From positions 1 through 22,410 of the forward strand of contig CAZMVU010000063.1 in the NCBI GenBank assembly GCA_964569295.1: a stretch of 22,410 nt of DNA, read 5' to 3'. The stretch's first letter is position 1. Each line of letters begins with the position of its first letter. Of the stretch, positions 1 through 7,844 are shown piece after piece. A model generated the notes under the pieces. It did not search any database and had not been told where the DNA came from. It saw only the letters and a list, made by a program, of their open reading frames with translations. The position numbers and the translations under genes are program-made. This DNA is from CAZMVU01 sp964569295 (GTDB taxonomy: Bacteria > Hydrogenedentota > Hydrogenedentia > Hydrogenedentales > JAGMZX01).

Positions 1-189
1 TGATGCAAGGCGGTACTGTCAGGGCTGCATCCTTAAGTTAACGCGTATGGGCCTGCGGCCCAGGCTGGTATGGCACGGGGCCGTTGGCCCTAAGAAACAG
101 CCGTGCTAGAGCTTACACAAGGTGCCCGAATCACTTCTTGTTGTTCTTTATACGAGTCAGTGCCTAAGGCACTAAAGAATTACCGACTT
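1..189. other. Non-coding stretch with three short 3-nt-loop hairpins
   Basis: I see no supportable gene here. There are three perfect inverted repeats, each with a 3-nt loop: TGGGCC-TGC-GGCCCA at 48-62, GGGCC-GTT-GGCCC at 78-90, and AGTGCC-TAA-GGCACT at 159-173. The first two each follow the word TATGG, so they look like two diverged copies of one unit. The third lies 16 bases beyond the GH10 stop on the minus strand and could help terminate that transcript, although no T-run follows it. CTTAAG, GTTAAC and ACGCGT palindromes overlap at 32-46, probably by chance. Confidence 0.5.
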
Positions 190-1899
190 TTATGGCACCA
201 ACGCAACTTCCACGGTGTCTGCCCCGTCCGGGCTGAAGCGTGCGGTGGTCTCCGCGGTGCGGCCGGTTTCGGGATCGCGCGCGGTGATGGTGTAATCGCC
301 GTGGAAGCCGGTGAAGGTGAACGTGCCGTCGGCGCCGGTGACGCCGGTGGCCTCGGTGCGCCATTCGCCCTGGATAAGGTCGTGCAGTTTTCGGTAGGCG
401 GGCTTGGGCAGGCACATTTCATCGAGGAGTCCCCCGCCGGGCACCCAGGCACCTTTATCCGAGAAGTCCCACCAACTGATGGCCTCGACGGCGGGATGGG
501 CGAAGCACAGCCGGTAGAAATCCGCGGCGTACTCCGCCTGCGTGTCCGCGTCCCAGCGCTTGCGCCACGTGGCCCCCTGCACGCTGCGGCCGTCGACGGG
601 CGGTGTGAACTCCGTGATGTGGATGGGCTTGCCAAGCTCGGCGTAGCTGTCGAGGAGGGCGTGAACGCGGTCGAGGGGGAAGGCCATGTGGGTGGGGGCG
701 TGCGCCTGGAATCCGACGGCGTCGAACGGGACCTCGTCGGCAATGGCTTGCTCGAGGTAGCGGTAGAAGGCGGGGTGCCCTTCGTAGAGGATGCCGTACT
801 CGTTGATAAGCAGCTTTGCCTCCGGGGCGGCTTCCCGGGCCCAGCGCTGTGCGGCGGCCACGGGGGCGCCGGGCTCGTTCACGGGCTCATTGATGATTTC
901 CCAGTAGCGGATGTCCTGCGCAAACCGGCCGAGGATATCCTCGACGCGCGCCTTAAGCACGCTTTCCGCTGGCAGTTTGGCCTCTTCGGCCCAGGGGGGA
1001 ATGCCTGCCTCGTGGGGCCACACCAGGGTATGCCCCTTCATGACGATGTCGTTGGCCTTGCACCACGCGGTCACTGGCTCGGTGATGCGGTACTGCGGGC
1101 GGCCGCGCTCGGGTTCGTAGAGTTTCCAGTAAAAGGGCAGGGTGGCGAAGTTGAACAGTTCGCGGAACCGTTGTTTGTAATCGCGGTTGCGCCCGCTGTC
1201 GGGGAACTGGTCCCACCCCATGATATTCGCGCCGAAGAGGAAGGCATGGCGCGTGAGGGTGGCGGTGACTTCGGCGTCTGCGACGGCGTTGCCCGCCGCA
1301 TCGATCACCATGACGGATGCCGGCCCCGTGCGGTGCCGCTCGATACGCGCATTGGCCTCGGCCAGCACGGCCTGCTCGCGCGCTTCAGCGCCGGCGAACC
1401 AGGCGCCCAGCTCCACCTGCTCGACGGGGTCGGCGCCCGATACCGGGGCAATGGTTATCCGCTCAATAAGGAGATCGCGCGCACCCTCTTCGCTGTCGGG
1501 GGCGTTGAGGAGCATAGCGCCCACCAGGTGTACAGCGGCCGTCAGGTGCACGTCGAAGGTGTAGTTCTGCCAGTCCGCGCTGTCGACCCTTGCGCGCCGC
1601 CACGGCAGTTTGTCGACCATGAGCCCCATCCGCGGCCAGACGCCGTCCTCGGGCACGCCCTTGGCGCGAATGGTGATGCGGAACGTGCCGGAGGACGTCA
1701 CGCGGAAAAAATCGCCCACCTCGCCGTTGGTATAGAGCTGGCCACCGGTGCCAGCGGGTTTCAGGGCGGCGGCATCAGGCGTGAAGCTGAATACGCCGGT
1801 CTCCTGGCCCGCTGCGGCGGGGAGAATAACGAGCAAAAGTGCCGTCGTCAGGACCGCGGCGCGCCCGGCGGCATCGAAGCGGAACAGGGGTATACGCAT
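190..1899 (-). CDS. Secreted GH10 endo-beta-1,4-xylanase-like glycosidase
   Basis: This is a 569-aa protein starting at ATG 1899. I chose this start because GGGAG lies about 7 nt upstream and the product then begins with a clean signal peptide (MRIPLF..., hydrophobic AAVLTTALLLVILPAAA, cleavage near residue 30). A further in-frame start at 2040 would add 47 non-signal residues. Residues ~35-160 form a beta-sandwich, carbohydrate-binding-like region. The GH10 barrel spans ~190-500, with the NEP acid/base Glu at residue 338 (WEIINEP) and the nucleophile Glu at 430 (HITEF); WWDFSDKGAW is also typical. The last ~60 residues resemble a carboxypeptidase-regulatory/transthyretin-like domain. GH10 enzymes usually cut xylan internally. 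Its position divergent from an EPS operon suggests a role in polysaccharide trimming or release, but plant or algal xylan is equally possible. Confidence 0.93.
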   Translation of the reverse strand: MRIPLFRFDAAGRAAVLTTALLLVILPAAAGQETGVFSFTPDAAALKPAGTGGQLYTNGEVGDFFRVTSSGTFRITIRAKGVPEDGVWPRMGLMVDKLPWRRARVDSADWQNYTFDVHLTAAVHLVGAMLLNAPDSEEGARDLLIERITIAPVSGADPVEQVELGAWFAGAEAREQAVLAEANARIERHRTGPASVMVIDAAGNAVADAEVTATLTRHAFLFGANIMGWDQFPDSGRNRDYKQRFRELFNFATLPFYWKLYEPERGRPQYRITEPVTAWCKANDIVMKGHTLVWPHEAGIPPWAEEAKLPAESVLKARVEDILGRFAQDIRYWEIINEPVNEPGAPVAAAQRWAREAAPEAKLLINEYGILYEGHPAFYRYLEQAIADEVPFDAVGFQAHAPTHMAFPLDRVHALLDSYAELGKPIHITEFTPPVDGRSVQGATWRKRWDADTQAEYAADFYRLCFAHPAVEAISWWDFSDKGAWVPGGGLLDEMCLPKPAYRKLHDLIQGEWRTEATGVTGADGTFTFTGFHGDYTITARDPETGRTAETTARFSPDGADTVEVALVP

Positions 1900-1996
1900 G
1901 GTTTGGCTCCCGGCTCTGTCGGGCAGTTGCACTATGAGCTTAGCGAAGCCGGCGGCCGATCGCGACCGGCTATAAACGAAAACGTGCCCCCTTTTT

Positions 1997-2024
1997 AGCA
2001 TATTGTGGCCCTGGGTGGCGACAA
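1997..2024 (-). promoter_or_regulatory. Candidate sigma70-type promoter for the GH10 gene
   Basis: On the minus strand TTGTCG (2024-2019) and TATGCT (2002-1997) are 16 nt apart, each matching 4 of 6 consensus bases. This would give a leader of roughly 90 nt before ATG 1899. It also means the longer in-frame start at 2040 would lie upstream of the transcript, which supports the shorter gene model. Confidence 0.35.
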
Positions 2025-2030
2025 AAACTT

Positions 2031-2059
2031 TTGACAACACACATGTTATTTGGTATCCT
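2031..2059 (+). promoter_or_regulatory. Sigma70-type promoter for the exopolysaccharide operon
   Basis: A perfect TTGACA (2031-2036) is followed after 17 nt by TATCCT (2054-2059), which is preceded by TGG and so forms an extended -10. An ACATGT palindrome at 2041-2046 lies in the spacer and could be part of an operator. Transcription would begin near 2066, leaving a leader of about 258 nt. The -35 box is only 6 bp from the -35 of the opposing GH10 promoter. Confidence 0.65.
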
Positions 2060-2122
2060 TATCCAGGAAGTGGATTATTTACCGTGCAACGTTTGTTTGA
2101 ATTGGCTGAAGAGTCGACCTTT

Positions 2123-2250
2123 GCGTGTCCCGGCGCCCCCGGGCACGCGTGGTCTGCGGGATTGATTGCAGAAGCACGCTGGGGAACGGGAACGCCTTCA
2201 ACATGCGGCAAGACCGTGTGGTGCGGCGCCCGGGCGGGAACGCCTTCCCG
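2123..2250 (+). promoter_or_regulatory. Structured 5' leader of the EPS operon
   Basis: The leader contains a strong hairpin at 2123-2148: GCGTG and CCCGG separated by a bulged T, then a 5-nt loop, then CCGGG and CACGC, giving 10 bp. A second hairpin CGGGAA-CGCC-TTCCCG lies at 2235-2250. The 13-mer CGGGAACGCCTTC occurs twice (2187-2199 and 2235-2247). No T-run follows either hairpin, so these are not classical terminators. I recognise no known riboswitch. A regulatory leader is an inference from structure and length. Confidence 0.4.
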
Positions 2251-2323
2251 AGCGAACAGGAACAGGGTCTACCGATTCGGGTGCTGTGCGTCCAAATCGG
2301 GCGGGGCCGCGGAGCAATGAGCG

Positions 2324-3079
2324 TTGAAAGTAGGCAGGCAGGTACAGGTGTTCATGGCCGCGCTGGCGGTGATTCACATGGTAACGGGGTGCACGACCAC
2401 CCCCCCCGAAAATCCGGCGACGTGGCCCGAGGCACGTCCGGCACAGGTACGCTTGCAGCCGGGCGATGAATTGCGCATCGTATACCCCTACTGGCCCGAG
2501 CTCGATACGGAGCAGGTGATTCGGCCCGACGGCAAGTTATCGCTGCAGCTCGTGGGCGATGTCATGGCCGGCGGCAAATCGCCCTCAGAACTGCGGGCCG
2601 ACCTTATCGGCCTGTACGCCGACAAGCTGAAAGACCCCGATGTGACCGTGATCGTGAATGAATACACGAGTCACCGGGTCTACGTGGGCGGTGAGGTGCA
2701 GCGTCCGGGCGTGATGCCCATCCAGGGACGGCTCACGGCGCTCGAAGCGGTCATGCAGGCTGGCGGCCCGCTCAAAGAGACGGGGAAGCTGGACTCCGTG
2801 GTCGTGGTGCGTGTGCGGGACGGCGAGCGCCATGCCCGGACGGTCGATCTGGCGCACGCCATCGAAAACCCCGAGAGCGAGCCGTTCTTGCTCGAGCCTT
2901 TTGATGTGGTGTTCGTGCCGCGCACGAATATCGACCGCGTCAACCAGTGGGTGGACCAGTACATCAACAAGATCATTCCCAACAGCGTAATCTGGAACTT
3001 GACCTACGACCTGCGGGATCGGGACTTCGACACCCAGAACGACAACACCACGTTCCAGCTTCAGACGCCAGGGCTCTAA
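2324..3079 (+). CDS. Outer-membrane polysaccharide export lipoprotein (OPX, Wza/GumB type)
   Basis: This 251-aa protein starts at TTG 2324. An in-frame TGA at 2318 excludes any longer form, and GGAG lies about 9 nt upstream. The start gives a lipoprotein signal: charged KVGRQ, a short hydrophobic stretch, then lipobox VTGC with Cys23. Residues ~40-125 are the polysaccharide export (Poly_export) domain, beginning LQPGDELRI. Residues ~130-215 are an SLBB domain (VYVGGEVQRPG, LTALEAVMQAGG). Such proteins form the outer-membrane exit channel for capsule or EPS. It is shorter than Wza (about 380 aa) and has one SLBB repeat rather than several, with no obvious C-terminal membrane helix. It is the first gene of the operon, 18 bp before the chain-length gene. 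Confidence 0.9.
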   Translation: MKVGRQVQVFMAALAVIHMVTGCTTTPPENPATWPEARPAQVRLQPGDELRIVYPYWPELDTEQVIRPDGKLSLQLVGDVMAGGKSPSELRADLIGLYADKLKDPDVTVIVNEYTSHRVYVGGEVQRPGVMPIQGRLTALEAVMQAGGPLKETGKLDSVVVVRVRDGERHARTVDLAHAIENPESEPFLLEPFDVVFVPRTNIDRVNQWVDQYINKIIPNSVIWNLTYDLRDRDFDTQNDNTTFQLQTPGL

Positions 3080-3097
3080 CGGGGAGACATACGACCG

Positions 3098-4675
3098 ATG
3101 CAATCGGACAGCGGCATTTTTCTAAATTCAGTTCGTGATATTTTCTACGTGATCTTCCGCCACAAGTGGTGGATTCTCACCTTTTTCGTGCTGGTCACGA
3201 TCCTCGTTACGGCGGTTACCTTTGTGCTGCCCACCGCCTACCGCAGCGAGGCGGACCTGCTGGTGCGTATCGGTTATGAGTCCATGCCCGCGGACGTGTC
3301 CGTGGACAATACGCTGGTGAACGTGAACCAGGAGCGCACGGGCGAGGTCAAGGCCGAAGTATCCATTCTCACCTCCTACGAACTCGCCGAGGGCGTGGTG
3401 GACAAGCTGGGTGAGGGTTGGATTCTCGACCGGCCCGAGCTGCGGCGCGAGGATATCGGGGTGGAACCCAGCGGCCCGCCGAACATTTTCCAGCAGATTT
3501 CCCGCGCGGCGAGTTCGGCCGCGAAGGAGGCCCTCATCTTCCTGCGTCTCAAGGAGCGCCTGACCCCGCACGAGGAGGCAATCAAGACCCTGCAAGACAA
3601 CCTCGAGGTCGAGGTCGAGGACCGGACGAACAACATCAACGTCGCACTCATGCTCGAGCAGCCGCAGGTGACCCAGCAGGTGCTCGAGCAACTGATCGAC
3701 GATTACCTCGAGCGGCATATCGACGTCTTCGCGCTCAATGTCTCGCCCACCTTCTACAAGACCGAAGCCGACAAGCGTGAGGAACAGCTGCGGGAGAAAG
3801 AAAACGATCTGCGCGCCTTCCGCGAACGCCACAACATATCGAGTATCCCCGCGCAAACCGAGACCCTCCTTGCCCAGATGAGCGATCTCGAAGGGCAACT
3901 GAGCACTGTGCGCGGCGAAGAGCGCGGGCTCGATGCCATGGTCACCCAGTTGGGCCGCGCCATCGAAGGCCAGACGGCGTTTCAGGAAACCAGCCGCACC
4001 AGCGGGCTCGAGAACCGTGCAGCCGACACAATGAAGGAACGTCTGCTCGACCTGCGCACAGAGGAAAAGGACCTCGCCGCCCGCTACGCCGATACCTACC
4101 GCCCGCTCGTGGAACTGCGCGAGCAGATCGCGGTGGTCGAAGCTTTGCTGGCCGCGGAAGACGAAGACCGCACCGAAGTGACCACGATGCGCAACGAGAA
4201 CCTGGAATCCTTCGAACACACGATGGAAAGTGAGCGGGCAAACCTCGAGGCGGCCCGCGCGCGCATAGAAAAGCTCGAAACCGAGCTCGAACGCCTTGAA
4301 GCACGGCACATCCGCTTCGGCGCGGTCGAGGTCGAGTATGACCGGTTGCAGCGTGAGCGTGACCGCCTGGAAGAAGAATACCAGGAATTGCGGGACGCGT
4401 GGCTCGAGGCCAGCATCAATCAGGAAAAACAGAAGGCCAAGTATTCGAACGTGAGCGTGGTCCAGGCAGCCTCGCTGCCGCTGGCGCCCGAAAAGCCCCG
4501 CAAGCTGCGCAACGTGAGCCTGGGGCTTCTGCTCGGGCTGTTCGGCGGGATCGTGTTCGCCTTTGTGCGCGAATACCTCGATGACACGCTGAACACCGTG
4601 GAGGCCACGGAAAAACGATTGGGTGTGCCCGTGTTGGCGGAAGTTTCGCAGAAGGAATTCAAGTCGTGTACCTAG
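3098..4675 (+). CDS. Polysaccharide co-polymerase / chain-length determinant (Wzz/GumC type)
   Basis: A 525-aa inner-membrane protein with GGGGAG about 12 nt before ATG 3098. One membrane helix lies at ~20-42 (WWILTFFVLVTILVTAVTFVL), then a Wzz domain (YRSEADLLVRIG), a long periplasmic coiled coil at ~220-450 rich in Glu, Arg and Leu, a Pro-rich PLAPEKPRKL turn, and a second helix at ~469-490. The fold matches PCP-2/3 proteins that set polymer length with Wzy and dock on the OPX channel. The cytoplasmic tail is only ~35 residues and carries no fused BY-kinase domain; the separate CpsD-like protein two genes downstream is the natural partner. It overlaps the next gene by 10 bp, which implies translational coupling. 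Confidence 0.92.
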   Translation: MQSDSGIFLNSVRDIFYVIFRHKWWILTFFVLVTILVTAVTFVLPTAYRSEADLLVRIGYESMPADVSVDNTLVNVNQERTGEVKAEVSILTSYELAEGVVDKLGEGWILDRPELRREDIGVEPSGPPNIFQQISRAASSAAKEALIFLRLKERLTPHEEAIKTLQDNLEVEVEDRTNNINVALMLEQPQVTQQVLEQLIDDYLERHIDVFALNVSPTFYKTEADKREEQLREKENDLRAFRERHNISSIPAQTETLLAQMSDLEGQLSTVRGEERGLDAMVTQLGRAIEGQTAFQETSRTSGLENRAADTMKERLLDLRTEEKDLAARYADTYRPLVELREQIAVVEALLAAEDEDRTEVTTMRNENLESFEHTMESERANLEAARARIEKLETELERLEARHIRFGAVEVEYDRLQRERDRLEEEYQELRDAWLEASINQEKQKAKYSNVSVVQAASLPLAPEKPRKLRNVSLGLLLGLFGGIVFAFVREYLDDTLNTVEATEKRLGVPVLAEVSQKEFKSCT

Positions 4676-6429
4676 AGTACTATGGCTTCAGCCGGACCCC
4701 GTTTCACATCACGCCGGACCCCGACTTTCTTTTTCTCAGTCCGAGCCACAAGGAAGCGTTCGCCACCGTGGTCTACGGGGTCGAGGAGCGCAAGGGCTTT
4801 GTCTCGCTTATCGGCGAGGTTGGCACGGGCAAGACCACCGTGCTGCGGGCCTTTCTGCGCCGGATCGAGAACGCCGACATTCGCCCCATCTACCTTTTCA
4901 ACCCCGATCTTACCTTCGTCGAACTATTGCGCCTTGTCCTGCGCGAACTCGGGGCGGCGCCCCAGGCGGCCACCGCCTCGGAACTGCTCGATCAGCTCCA
5001 CTGGCTGCTGGTGGATTTGTACAAGCAGGACCAGAACGTGGCTCTCATTATCGACGAAGCGCAGAACATCCCCGTCGAGACGCTCGAACGCCTGCGCATG
5101 CTCTCGAACCTCGAGACCACCCAGGACAAGCTGCTGCAAATCGTGTTGGTCGGGCAGCCGGAACTCCAGGAGAAACTCGCGCTGCACAGTTTGCGCCAGC
5201 TAAGGCAACGGATTGCCGTGCAAGCGGCCATCCAGCCCCTGAGCCGTGCGGAAAGCCGCGACTACATCACCTATCGCATACAGCAGGCGGGGTGCTTGCG
5301 CAACGACATTTTCTCACCCGCGGCCCTCAAACGCATCTGCAAGTGGGCGGCAGGCAACCCGCGCCACCTCAACATTTTGTGCGACAATGCGCTCATCACC
5401 GCCTACGGCGCGGGCGAGGGGTCCGTGTCGGCCGCCACCGTGCGCGATGTGCTGCGTGACATGACCACCGGCACGCGCAGCCGGTATTCCCGGTGGGCCA
5501 CCGCCGGCGCTGGCGCACTGGCGCTGGCATGTGTGTCGGGCCTCGCGGTCTGGGCTGTCGCCGCGCATGGCCCGGACGAGGTGAAGGATACGCGGGCGCA
5601 AACGCAAACTGCGCACACCACGACACCCCCACCGGCGCAAGCGGATACAACAGCCGCGCCGGACATGCCGGCCTCGCCACCATTGCTGACCGACGTGCCC
5701 GCCACCCGGCCCGCGCAGGATACATCCGGGACGTCCCCTCCGGACAGATCGGAAGACGCTGCACAGGCGCCCGAGAATACGGCGGATCCGCAACCTGCGC
5801 CACCCGCCACCGCACCAGAGCCGGCCACGGAACCGGCCACGGAACCGGTGCGGGAGGCACGGGTTCATTCAGCTCCGGAAACCGAACTGGCCCCGGCACT
5901 GCCGGCGGCCGGAAAGAACGCGGATTCGGCGCCCGATCGCGCAACGCCGCACGAAGAAACGGAAGTCCCGGAAGATATTGCCGGGAACCGCGCCGAACCG
6001 GGAATAGACGCCACCACAACGGATGTTGTTGGCAAGGAAGAAGTGGACGCCCAAGATGTATTCGAGGCCATGGCCTCTGTGCAATCGGCGGCCGTGTACC
6101 CACAACGTTTTACCACAGACTCCGAGGATGTGCCTGCGCAGGAGCAGACGGTTCACGAGCAGGCGGATACCGACACCGGGCATGGCTTCATCACCCGTGA
6201 AGTGGTAGCCGGTGAAACCCTGACCAACCTGGTCCGGGAAGTCTACGGCGAGGTGAATGCCGCACTCATAGCGGCTGTACGCCAGGCCAACCCGCAAATA
6301 GAAGATGTAGACGTGATTTGGTACGGCGATACGCTGGTTTTTCCCCGGCGCATCGAGGGTGCAGCGGCGGCCCGGCCCGCTGCGGCGGATAACGGCGCGG
6401 CAAGCGCGCAACAGGACGATGGGCCATGA
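4666..6429 (+). CDS. ExeA/GspA-type AAA ATPase with transmembrane helix and LysM-like C-terminus
   Basis: A 587-aa protein starting at GTG 4666; AAGGAA lies about 9 nt upstream, and the product opens with the family signature MYLEYYGF..TPF..TPDP. The ATPase domain (1-~270) has Walker A GEVGTGKTT (50-58) and Walker B ALIIDEAQN (126-134). A single membrane helix follows (~279-300), then ~200 residues of Ala/Pro/Thr/Glu-rich linker with an EPATEPATEP tandem repeat. The end (~507-565: REVVAGETLTNLV, ALIAAVRQANP, IWYGDTLVFP) resembles a LysM domain. The topology suggests a cytoplasmic ATPase tied to periplasmic peptidoglycan. Close relatives are known in exosortase-linked EPS loci (PEP-CTERM-associated ATPase family) and in type II secretion (GspA/ExeA). 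Its place between PCP and CpsD genes points to EPS machinery assembly. Confidence 0.88.
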   Translation: MYLEYYGFSRTPFHITPDPDFLFLSPSHKEAFATVVYGVEERKGFVSLIGEVGTGKTTVLRAFLRRIENADIRPIYLFNPDLTFVELLRLVLRELGAAPQAATASELLDQLHWLLVDLYKQDQNVALIIDEAQNIPVETLERLRMLSNLETTQDKLLQIVLVGQPELQEKLALHSLRQLRQRIAVQAAIQPLSRAESRDYITYRIQQAGCLRNDIFSPAALKRICKWAAGNPRHLNILCDNALITAYGAGEGSVSAATVRDVLRDMTTGTRSRYSRWATAGAGALALACVSGLAVWAVAAHGPDEVKDTRAQTQTAHTTTPPPAQADTTAAPDMPASPPLLTDVPATRPAQDTSGTSPPDRSEDAAQAPENTADPQPAPPATAPEPATEPATEPVREARVHSAPETELAPALPAAGKNADSAPDRATPHEETEVPEDIAGNRAEPGIDATTTDVVGKEEVDAQDVFEAMASVQSAAVYPQRFTTDSEDVPAQEQTVHEQADTDTGHGFITREVVAGETLTNLVREVYGEVNAALIAAVRQANPQIEDVDVIWYGDTLVFPRRIEGAAAARPAAADNGAASAQQDDGP

Positions 6430-7127
6430 CCAAGATTTACGAAGCACTTGACAATGCAAGCCGCAGCCGGGAGCAGGTCCCTTCGCAGGCCCCGCTGCCC
6501 ATCATGCAATCGCTGCCGCGCGGTCTCGAAGACAAACTGTTGGGCCTGCACCAGCAAATCGAGGCGGCCCTGGGCGATCTGCGCTGCCCCATCGTCGAGC
6601 TGGTAGGGGCGCATAATACGGACGAGGCCTCGCGCCTCGCGCGCCAGTTCGCCCGCGTCGCGGCCGTGCGCATGGGCAAGCGGGTGCTGCTGCTGAATGC
6701 GGTGGGCCAGGTTCTTGTGGATGACGGTTCGCAGGACTGGCAAAACATGCTGCATACGGGAGAGCCCGACGAAAGCCTTTTCCGGCCCGTGGGCGACACC
6801 TCGCTCTGGGTAAGCCAACTCGCCGCATCGAGTGCCTCGCTGCCGGCCATCCTGGCCGATCCGCAGATGCCCGGGCTGTTGGACCAGTTACGCCAGCGTT
6901 TCGATCTCATTGTAGTGGATGCGCCCGCGCTTGGCATGTCGTCCGACGGCGTGCGGGTGTCCGCACTGACCGATGGGGTGGTGGTAGTTGTCGAGGCGGA
7001 AGAAACGCGCTGGCAGGCCATCCGGCGCGACCTCACCCGCCTCGATGCGCAGAAGGCCCGGGTTCTGGGCGTACTGCTGAACAAGCGTACCTATTACATA
7101 CCCGGCTTCATCTACAAGCGAATCTGA
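6426..7127 (+). CDS. CpsD/CapB-family tyrosine-kinase-like protein with degenerate P-loop
   Basis: A 233-aa protein whose ATG overlaps the preceding TGA (ATGA). It opens MTKIYEAL, as CpsD/XrtA-type autokinases do, and keeps the MinD-like fold order (GKRVLLL, FDLIVVDAPAL, DGVVVVVEAEETRW, VLGVLLNK). The ATP-binding motif is lost. Where relatives have a PGEGKST-type Walker A, this protein has NTDEASR (near residues 64-70), without the Gly-Lys pair. The usual LLIDAD of Walker A' reads LLLNAV, without either Asp. Walker B (VVDAP) survives. The C-terminus has only YY and one later Tyr (RTYYIPGFIYKRI) rather than a long Tyr cluster. I infer a pseudokinase that may still bind the PCP cytoplasmic face. 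Confidence 0.83.
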   Translation: MTKIYEALDNASRSREQVPSQAPLPIMQSLPRGLEDKLLGLHQQIEAALGDLRCPIVELVGAHNTDEASRLARQFARVAAVRMGKRVLLLNAVGQVLVDDGSQDWQNMLHTGEPDESLFRPVGDTSLWVSQLAASSASLPAILADPQMPGLLDQLRQRFDLIVVDAPALGMSSDGVRVSALTDGVVVVVEAEETRWQAIRRDLTRLDAQKARVLGVLLNKRTYYIPGFIYKRI

Positions 7128-7325
7128 ACCAGAAGTTTGGCCGTGCAGGATACGGGCCGAGCAGGGTTGTCAGTGCGGCTTTTTGGGCATAAAGCCCGTG
7201 GTTCCGCGTGTTCGGGTAACGGAGCGGCGGTTTTTCGGGTATAATACAGCGTAGAACCGTGTGCGGAGACCTGCCAGAACGGCGGCGTGAGGGCGTGCGT
7301 GCTGGCGGGACAGTACTCTTGGTAA
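7128..7325 (+). promoter_or_regulatory. Intergenic region with a perfect -10 box before the synthesis genes
   Basis: This 198-bp gap divides the export genes from the synthesis genes. TATAAT occurs at 7240-7245, but no good -35 lies 15-19 nt upstream (TAACGG at 17 nt), so any promoter here may need an activator. A small hairpin GGGC-ATAAA-GCCC lies at 7185-7197. I found no gene in it. Confidence 0.4.
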
Positions 7326-7808
7326 ATGCCCATGAACACGAGTAACGGGATCGCGTTTTCCTGGCTTCCGCGCCTCGTTCGCGGCCTGCGGAAAACCCGA
7401 ACCGAGCACAGCGGCGGCTTGCTGCCGGCTGACGCGTTCGAGGAATGCCTGCGTAAGGAACGGGCCCGCGTCGATCGCGGCGGCCCCCCTTTCAGCGTGC
7501 TGGCACTGCGCATCGACGCACGTCCCGGCAGCAAATCGTTCTTGCAGGCGGTCGCGATACTGGCGGCTCTGCTCAATGAACGCACCCGTTTCATCGACAC
7601 CAAAGGCTGGTACGGCGATCGGATCGGCGTGATTCTGCCGAACACGCCAGCGGATCGCGTGCGCCACATTTGGCCGCCCCTCAAGGCGGCTTTCGACAAG
7701 CGGCTACAATCGGAGAGCCTGGAGGAAATTCAGCTCCCGGAGGTACATAGTGAGGTTTACATCTATCCGTGCGATGACGAAAGCAGGCGGTTGCAGGAAA
7801 CGCCCTGA
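7326..7808 (+). CDS. Small degenerate GGDEF-like protein
   Basis: A 160-aa protein; the start may be ATG 7326 or ATG 7332, and neither has a clear ribosome-binding site. The pattern from ~35 to 140 follows a nucleotidyl-cyclase (GGDEF) domain: an opening helix with EECLRKERARVDR, a strand FSVLALRID, a helix LQAVAILAALL, then TRFIDTKGWYGDRIGVILPNT, which occupies the place of the (R..D..)RYGGDEFAVLLP segment. The catalytic GGDEF is reduced to YGDRI, so synthesis of cyclic di-GMP is unlikely. The domain is also short. I infer a regulatory or structural remnant acting with the neighbouring sugar transferase; many EPS systems are controlled by cyclic di-GMP, but binding is not shown here. The assignment is by pattern only. 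Confidence 0.6.
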   Translation: MPMNTSNGIAFSWLPRLVRGLRKTRTEHSGGLLPADAFEECLRKERARVDRGGPPFSVLALRIDARPGSKSFLQAVAILAALLNERTRFIDTKGWYGDRIGVILPNTPADRVRHIWPPLKAAFDKRLQSESLEEIQLPEVHSEVYIYPCDDESRRLQETP

Positions 7809-7844
7809 TTCGGCGCGGTTGTGCACCGTGCCCCAAGGAGGATC

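Noticed and set aside
103..1998. 631-codon open frame on the plus strand opposite the GH10 gene
   Set aside because: It mirrors the GH10 gene codon for codon, its product is Gly/Ala/Val-rich without recognisable domains, and the minus-strand frame has complete GH10 catalytic motifs and a signal peptide.
1900..2040. N-terminal extension of the GH10 gene to 2040
   Set aside because: It would bury the signal peptide 47 residues inside and lies partly upstream of the likely promoter; ATG 1899 has a good ribosome site.
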